The notes below the pieces were generated by a model. The model was not told the DNA's origin. It saw nothing but the letters and a program-made list of their open reading frames with translations, and made no database searches. The translations under genes and the position numbers were made by a program. 64,000 bases of DNA from Sandaracinaceae bacterium (GTDB taxonomy: Bacteria > Myxococcota_A > Polyangia > Polyangiales > JAFGIB01): positions 23,468 through 87,467 of the forward strand of contig JADGRF010000218.1 of the NCBI GenBank assembly GCA_017881055.1, in the 5' to 3' direction. Shown in pieces: positions 59,623-64,000 of this stretch. Each line of letters opens with the position of its first letter. Positions within the stretch are counted from its first letter, which is position 1.

Positions 59623-59716
59623 CGTGTCTCTCCTGCCCTTTATGTGGGGCTTAGTCTGCGGCTATGGGTCGGTTGGCTCCGCACAAGGCAACATCGTCAG
59701 TCGGTGTTTCAAAAAC

Positions 59717-59753
59717 GTTTCGCATGAGCAACAAGTTGTTTTGGACGCGAAAC
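59717..59753. promoter_or_regulatory. Nested dyad upstream of the porin gene
   Basis: GTTTCGC (59717-59723) and GCGAAAC (59747-59753) are inverted and flank an inner CAAC-AA-GTTG (59729-59738). It is AT-rich for this genome and lies about 95 bases before the porin ATG. It could be an operator or a leader hairpin. No binding protein is named. Confidence 0.35.
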
Positions 59754-59813
59754 AATCGCCGCGGTCAGTCGGGCGAGGGCGCGAGCGTGCGAGGGCTCGC
59801 GATCGCTGCGATT

Positions 59814-60938
59814 TCAACTAGCTGGCGGCGGATCGAGCGACTCGGCTTCGCTGCCGATCGCCTCGGTGATCCGCGAAAAACCTTCGGATCGGGCGCGCAT
59901 GGCGAGCTCGCGGGCGATCTTCGAGGGCAGTCCCGGACCGCCGTAGATGAGGCTGGTGTAGATCTGGACGAGCGTCGCGCCGGCACAGATCCGGGCCCAG
60001 GCGTCGTCTCCTGTTTCGATTCCGCCTGCCGCCACGAGCAGCACACGCGTACCGACCCGCGCGCGCAGACGGCGTAGCACCGCAAGGGAACGAGCCTTGA
60101 GCGGAGCGCCAGACAGCCCACCGGCTCCGCACGCCTCGACCTCGCGCGGATCGCTCGCGAGCCCGGTGCGAGCAATCGTAGTATTCGTTGCAATCAGCCC
60201 GTCGAGCGAGAGCTCGAGCGCAAGATCGCCGATCGCGTCGATGTCGTCGTCCGCGAGGTCCGGGGCGATCTTCAGCAGCAGGGGCACGCGCGGGTCGGCA
60301 GGACGTGCAGCGTCGAGCACCGCACGCACACGCACGAGCAGCGGTCGCAGCGTTGCAACTGCTTGCAGATCGCGCAGGCCCGGTGTGTTTGGCGAGCTGA
60401 CGTTGATCACCATGTAGTCGGCGTAGGGCGCGAGCAACTCGGCGCTCTTCGCGTAGTCGTCGATCACCAGCTCGTTCGGCGTGAGCTTGGTCTTGCCGAT
60501 GTTGATGCCGAGGCACGCGCGGCGCGAGCCAGCACGCGAAAGGCGCTCCGCGGCAGCGCGCGCGCCGCGGTTGTTGAAGCCCATGCGGTTGACGAGCGCG
60601 CGATCCTTCGGCAAGCGAAACAAACGCGGGCGCGGATTGCCGGGCTGAGGCTCGGCCGTGATCGTACCGACCTCGACGAAACCAAAACCGAGCGCGCCGA
60701 ACGCCTCGAAGGCCTGCGCGTCCTTGTCGAGACCGGCGGCGAGACCGAGCGGCGAGCTGAGCTCGCGACCAAACGCCTCGACCGCGAGCACAGGATCGGA
60801 CCAACGCAACAGGAGCCCCACGATGCGGGTACCAAACGGCAGCGCCGACAGTATGCGCATGCCCGCCATCACCAGGTGATGCGCGGTCTCCGCGGGCAGC
60901 GCATAGAGCAGGGGCCGCAGAACGAGCCGATAGAGCAT
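59814..60938 (-). CDS. pyrD: Dihydroorotate dehydrogenase (quinone), class 2
   Basis: A 374-residue FMN enzyme of pyrimidine synthesis. The N-terminal membrane-binding helices ([23 protein letters not shown]) mark the class 2, quinone-linked form. [54 protein letters not shown] with the catalytic Ser, and [11 protein letters not shown] follow. [15 protein letters not shown] is the FMN-phosphate motif. It delivers electrons to the quinone pool at the inner membrane. Length is normal. It is divergent from prfC across 129 bases. Confidence 0.97.
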   Translation of the reverse strand: MLYRLVLRPLLYALPAETAHHLVMAGMRILSALPFGTRIVGLLLRWSDPVLAVEAFGRELSSPLGLAAGLDKDAQAFEAFGALGFGFVEVGTITAEPQPGNPRPRLFRLPKDRALVNRMGFNNRGARAAAERLSRAGSRRACLGINIGKTKLTPNELVIDDYAKSAELLAPYADYMVINVSSPNTPGLRDLQAVATLRPLLVRVRAVLDAARPADPRVPLLLKIAPDLADDDIDAIGDLALELSLDGLIATNTTIARTGLASDPREVEACGAGGLSGAPLKARSLAVLRRLRARVGTRVLLVAAGGIETGDDAWARICAGATLVQIYTSLIYGGPGLPSKIARELAMRARSEGFSRITEAIGSEAESLDPPPAS

Positions 60939-61067
60939 GCGCGGGCGGAACTACCGCATTTCGCCCCGCATCAGAAGGGCCGAGCACGGGTAACGCGCCG
61001 GCAACGCGGGGGAAAGCCTTGCCGCGCTGCGCGTTTCAGTCTATTGGCGCGTAGCTTTTCGCTCGCC

Positions 61068-62648
61068 ATGGCCCATCCCAAAGATAAGCGCCGCACGTTC
61101 GCGATCATCTCGCACCCGGACGCCGGCAAGACCACGCTCACCGAGAAGCTGCTGCTGTACGGCGGCGCGATCCACGCGGCCGGTGCGGTCAAGTCACGCA
61201 AGGCGCAGCGCGCGGCGACCAGCGACTGGATGGAGATCGAGCGCAAGCGCGGCATCTCGGTCACGTCGAGCGCGATGGCGTTCGACTTCGGCGGCTACCG
61301 CTACAACCTGCTCGACACGCCGGGCCACCAGGACTTCAGCGAGGACACGTACCGCACACTGACCGCGGCCGACTGCGCGATCATGCTGATCGATGCCGCC
61401 AAGGGCGTCGAGACGCAGACCCGCAAGCTGTTCGAGGTCTGCCGGATGCGGGGCACGCCGATCGTGACGTTCGTGAACAAGCTCGATCGGCCCGCACGCG
61501 ATCCGATGGAGCTGATGACCGAGGTCGAAGAAGTGCTGAAGCTGCGCACGGCTCCGGTGACCTGGCCGGTCGGCAGCGGTGATCGCTTCCAAGGCGTCTA
61601 CGATCGCGCGCACAAGCAGGTGCTGACGTTCGAGCGCACCGCGCACAACGCGACCAAGGCGCCCGTGACCGTGAGTGGCATCGACGACCCGGCGCTCGAC
61701 GGCTTGCTCGGCGAAGATGCGGTGAAGACGCTGCGCGAAGAGATCGAGCTGCTCGACGGCGCCGGCGAGCACTACGATCAGGCGCGCTTTCTGGCTGGCG
61801 AGATCACGCCGGTGTTCTTCGGCTCGGCGCTCACGAACTTCGGCGTGGAGCCGTTCTTGCTCGCATTCGCGGCGATGTGCCCGACACCCGGCGCGCACAA
61901 GGCGAACGTCGGTGTGATCGAGCCGGAAGACGAACGCTTCAGCGGCTTCGTGTTCAAGGTGCAAGCGAACATGGATCCGTCGCACCGTGATCGCATCGCG
62001 TTTCTGCGCGTGTGCTCGGGCAAGTTCACGGGCGGCATGCGCGTGCATCACTTTCGGCTCGGCAAAGAGATTCGCTTGGCGCGCGCCGAGCAGCTGATGG
62101 CGCAAGAACGCCAGAGCGTGGACGAAGCCTGGGCCGGCGACATCATCGGCCTGTACGACCCGGGTCTATTTCGGATCGGCGACACACTCTCGACGGGCGA
62201 GCCGCTCTCGTTCGACACGGTGCCGCGCTTTTCGCCGGAGCACTTCGCGCGCATGGTGCTGCTCGATCCGATGAAGCGTAAGCAGATGCAAAAAGGCATC
62301 GAGCAGCTCTCGGAAGAAGGCACGATCCAGCTCTTCCTCGAGCCAGGCCGCGAGAAGGATCCGATCCTGGGCGTGGTCGGCGAGCTGCAGTTCGAGGTGC
62401 TCAAGTATCGGCTCGAGCACGAGTACGGCGCGAAGGTGGAGCTGGAACGCCTCGGCTACACGTACGCGCGCTGGGTCGACGGGCCGCAGACGCCGCAAGA
62501 GATCGCCAAGGCACGCATCGCGATGGGCGTGAGCGATCAGGACGGCCGGCCAGTTGCGTTGCTGCGCGACGACTGGGAGCTGCGCCGCGCGATCGCAGAC
62601 AACCCCACCTGGAAGTTCAACGGCACCGCGCCGATTCGCCCCAATTAG
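61068..62648 (+). CDS. prfC: Peptide chain release factor 3
   Basis: A 526-residue translational GTPase. G motifs are SHPDAGKTTLTEKLL, DTPGHQDFSEDT and NKLDRPARDP. The N-terminus AHPKDKRRTFAIISHPDAGK, and RAATSDWMEIERKRGISVTSS, separate RF3 from EF-G. It recycles RF1/RF2 from the ribosome after termination. The frame is open far upstream, but the ATG at 61068 gives the standard length and family N-terminus. It stands alone. Confidence 0.97.
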   Translation: MAHPKDKRRTFAIISHPDAGKTTLTEKLLLYGGAIHAAGAVKSRKAQRAATSDWMEIERKRGISVTSSAMAFDFGGYRYNLLDTPGHQDFSEDTYRTLTAADCAIMLIDAAKGVETQTRKLFEVCRMRGTPIVTFVNKLDRPARDPMELMTEVEEVLKLRTAPVTWPVGSGDRFQGVYDRAHKQVLTFERTAHNATKAPVTVSGIDDPALDGLLGEDAVKTLREEIELLDGAGEHYDQARFLAGEITPVFFGSALTNFGVEPFLLAFAAMCPTPGAHKANVGVIEPEDERFSGFVFKVQANMDPSHRDRIAFLRVCSGKFTGGMRVHHFRLGKEIRLARAEQLMAQERQSVDEAWAGDIIGLYDPGLFRIGDTLSTGEPLSFDTVPRFSPEHFARMVLLDPMKRKQMQKGIEQLSEEGTIQLFLEPGREKDPILGVVGELQFEVLKYRLEHEYGAKVELERLGYTYARWVDGPQTPQEIAKARIAMGVSDQDGRPVALLRDDWELRRAIADNPTWKFNGTAPIRPN

Positions 62649-62712
62649 CGAAGCGAACGCGGTGCCAGCGGGCGCGCCGATTTCTGCTCGGAGCGTCGTC
62701 AGGTGCGCCTGG

Positions 62713-62997
62713 TCAGTCGACGTTGGCGGGCACGATCTGCGCTTCGAACACGAACAGGTTCGGATTGCTGGGATCGATCGTGGCGCGGACCCAGTGCGTG
62801 TTGCGCGCGCCGAACGTCTCGAGGCGCGTGAAGTTCGCGACGACACCGCCCGCCGGTCCGTTGAGCGGCATGTCGATCTTGAAGTAGTGACTGTCGCCGT
62901 GGACCAGCGCGACCTTGTCTGAGCCGACGACGACCCTCGTCGCGGCAGACAACACTTGGCAGGCGCAAGCTGCGCGATCGGCACGCGGACGGCACAT
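62713..62997 (-). pseudogene. C-terminal remnant of a metallophosphoesterase-like protein
   Basis: About 80 residues (VALVHGDSHYFKIDMPL, then NFTRLETFGARNTHWVRATID and FVFEAQIV) closely match what I recall as the conserved C-terminal part of secreted or lipoprotein-type metallophosphoesterases. The catalytic N-terminal domain should lie before it on the minus strand, but no frame carries it; the upstream sequence is Arg-rich and not protein-like. The fragment keeps high GC3 codon use. It is probably a truncated gene remnant in a decayed stretch between prfC and mgtA. Confidence 0.55.
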
Positions 62998-63201
62998 CGA
63001 CGTGAAACCGTCGTGACGCCATGTGACTGGCTAGCGTCCCGAGGCCGGACGCGCGCGCTTCTTTGCAAAGACTTCATCGTGTCGCCATACGACACAGGCC
63101 GGATCTCGTCGTTTGCGCGTGCCGCGTGAAAGCGGCGTTTCCAGCGGATCGGGTGCTGCGTCTTCGCCGATCAAGAAAGTGATCAGCGGCATCGGCCGCG
63201 C

Positions 63202-63427
63202 TCACCGACACGCGCTGGCGCAGAACGCTGCTTCGCATTCGAGCAGGCCACGCACCCAGCCGGCCGGCACGCGCATGTCTGAGATCGCGAGCAGCAACCG
63301 AGTTGCCCACGGTCACCTCCGACGGCAGCGCCGTGATCGCGCTGACCGCATGGCATGTCACGATGCGCACTTCCACTGCGAGCTCTCCGGTCTTCGGCGC
63401 GGGTTCGCTGCGAGTGTCCTCCGACCG
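63202..63427 (-). pseudogene. Possible frameshifted remnant of a lipoprotein-type Ig-like segment
   Basis: On the minus strand, one frame reads AVEVRIVTCHAVSAITALPSE then VTVGNSV (about 63376-63296). A shift near 63295 continues as LLAISDMRVPAGWVRGLLECEAAF to a stop at 63202. Both parts keep G/C third positions. The first part resembles the start of Ig-like repeats in myxobacterial lipoproteins. It may belong to the same decayed region as the metallophosphoesterase fragment. The call is tentative. Confidence 0.3.
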
Positions 63428-63488
63428 AGCGCTGGCTCATGCTCTTAATGCGGAGCGCGGCGGGCAGGCCTTCGTGACCACAGCCGGC

Positions 63489-64000
63489 TCAGATCCACTT
63501 CCGCCACAGGATGAACATCTTCACGCCTTGGGTCAGCACCATGTAACCAACGAGCGTGAGCCCGAGCAGCGGCCAGTACAGCGACGGCAGCCGGCTGAAG
63601 CCGAGGTACGGCCCCAACGGGGAGAACGGGATCGAGACGCCGACGATCACGATGAACACGCTCATCAGTGTCACGAACCACGAGGCTCGGCTCTGAAAGA
63701 ACGGCAGCTTGTTGGTGCGAATAATGTGGATGATCACGGTCTGCGTCAGCAGGCTCTCGACGAACCAACCGGTCTGAAACAGGCTCGCGCTGTGTGCGGC
63801 GGCCTGGGGCGTCGCGACGTTCCAGCAGCCGAACACATAGAGCATCATGAAGAACGTCGAGTAGTCGAAGACGGAGGAGCAGGGGCCAATGAAGACGATG
63901 AAGCGGGTGAGCTCCTTGATGTCCCAGGCTCGTGGCGCCTGCAGGCGCTCGGCATCGACGTGGTCGGTCGGGATGGCGGTCTGGCCGATATCGTAGAGCA
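63489..64000 (-). CDS. mgtA: Mg2+-transporting P-type ATPase (MgtA type), 5' part outside the window
   Basis: The frame is open from the stop at 63489 to the right edge, about 170 residues of the C-terminus. LYDIGQTAIPTDHVD, FIVFIGPCSSVFDYSTFF, LFQTGWFVESLLTQTVIIHIIRTNKLPF, IPFSPLGPYLGF and the last membrane helices match MgtA/MgtB (P-type IIIB). The enzyme imports Mg2+ from the periplasm with ATP. The catalytic DKTGT site is outside the window. It is transcribed toward the decayed stretch. Confidence 0.9.
   Translation of the reverse strand, partial: LYDIGQTAIPTDHVDAERLQAPRAWDIKELTRFIVFIGPCSSVFDYSTFFMMLYVFGCWNVATPQAAAHSASLFQTGWFVESLLTQTVIIHIIRTNKLPFFQSRASWFVTLMSVFIVIVGVSIPFSPLGPYLGFSRLPSLYWPLLGLTLVGYMVLTQGVKMFILWRKWI

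Noticed and set aside
63113-63448. Plus-strand 111-codon frame in the decayed stretch
   Set aside because: Arg/Ser-rich composition, no motif, and the opposite strand shows better coding signs.

Overview
The window is a gene-dense, very GC-rich piece of bacterial chromosome. Third codon positions are almost always G or C, so long open frames also appear antisense to nearly every real gene. The mix points to a Myxococcota-like (former deltaproteobacterial) organism: many TPR and low-complexity proteins, several lipoproteins, an AgmX/PglI-type lipoprotein, an OmpA protein with thrombospondin type 3 repeats, a zinc-ribbon protein with repeated TMxG motifs, and a caa3/aa3-type oxidase cluster with its own cytochromes c. 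That assignment is inferred from protein style only. No rRNA, tRNA, CRISPR array, prophage or insertion sequence was recognised.

Layout. 1-6.0 kb: a glycosyltransferase cut by the left edge and a polysaccharide deacetylase, then a leftward block with RNase HI, a membrane protein, an AI-2E-type permease and a divergent RNase HII-like protein. 5.9-16.5 kb: a TPR protein with a zincin-like domain lacking its zinc motif, an RluA-type pseudouridine synthase, a PEP-synthase/rifampicin-phosphotransferase-like enzyme, purF, a small TPR protein, nudC, a MerR regulator, a lipoprotein and an acyl-CoA dehydrogenase. 16.5-26 kb: a 1436-residue TPR membrane protein rich in repeats, two lipoproteins (one glycine-rich), an OmpA/TSP3 protein, a DUF72 protein and rluD.

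26-36.5 kb: a leftward purine and helicase block (purH, purD, a Sua5-like gene, purU, a Ski2-like helicase, recQ), then uppS and an iron superoxide dismutase. 37.4-44 kb: a ten-gene leftward cytochrome c oxidase cluster, starting with a small membrane protein and two cytochromes c, then subunits II, I, III, IV, a second III-like protein and a CPMC protein. 44-58 kb: queA-tgt, a zinc-ribbon/TMxG protein, then an amino-acid block lrp-gltB-gltD-tyrA-dapA-dapB. 58-64 kb: an OmpL-like porin, pyrD, prfC, an 840-base decayed stretch and the 3' part of an mgtA-type Mg2+ ATPase that runs off the right edge.

Many neighbours overlap by ATGA or TGATG, so translational coupling is common. The most unusual non-coding signal is a palindromic element found three times (about 25.9, 33.7 and 36.7 kb), each just beyond the 3' end of a gene. 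It has inverted arms and a shared 13-16 base core. Several genes have a -10-like hexamer only 6-12 bases before the start codon, which suggests leaderless or nearly leaderless mRNAs.
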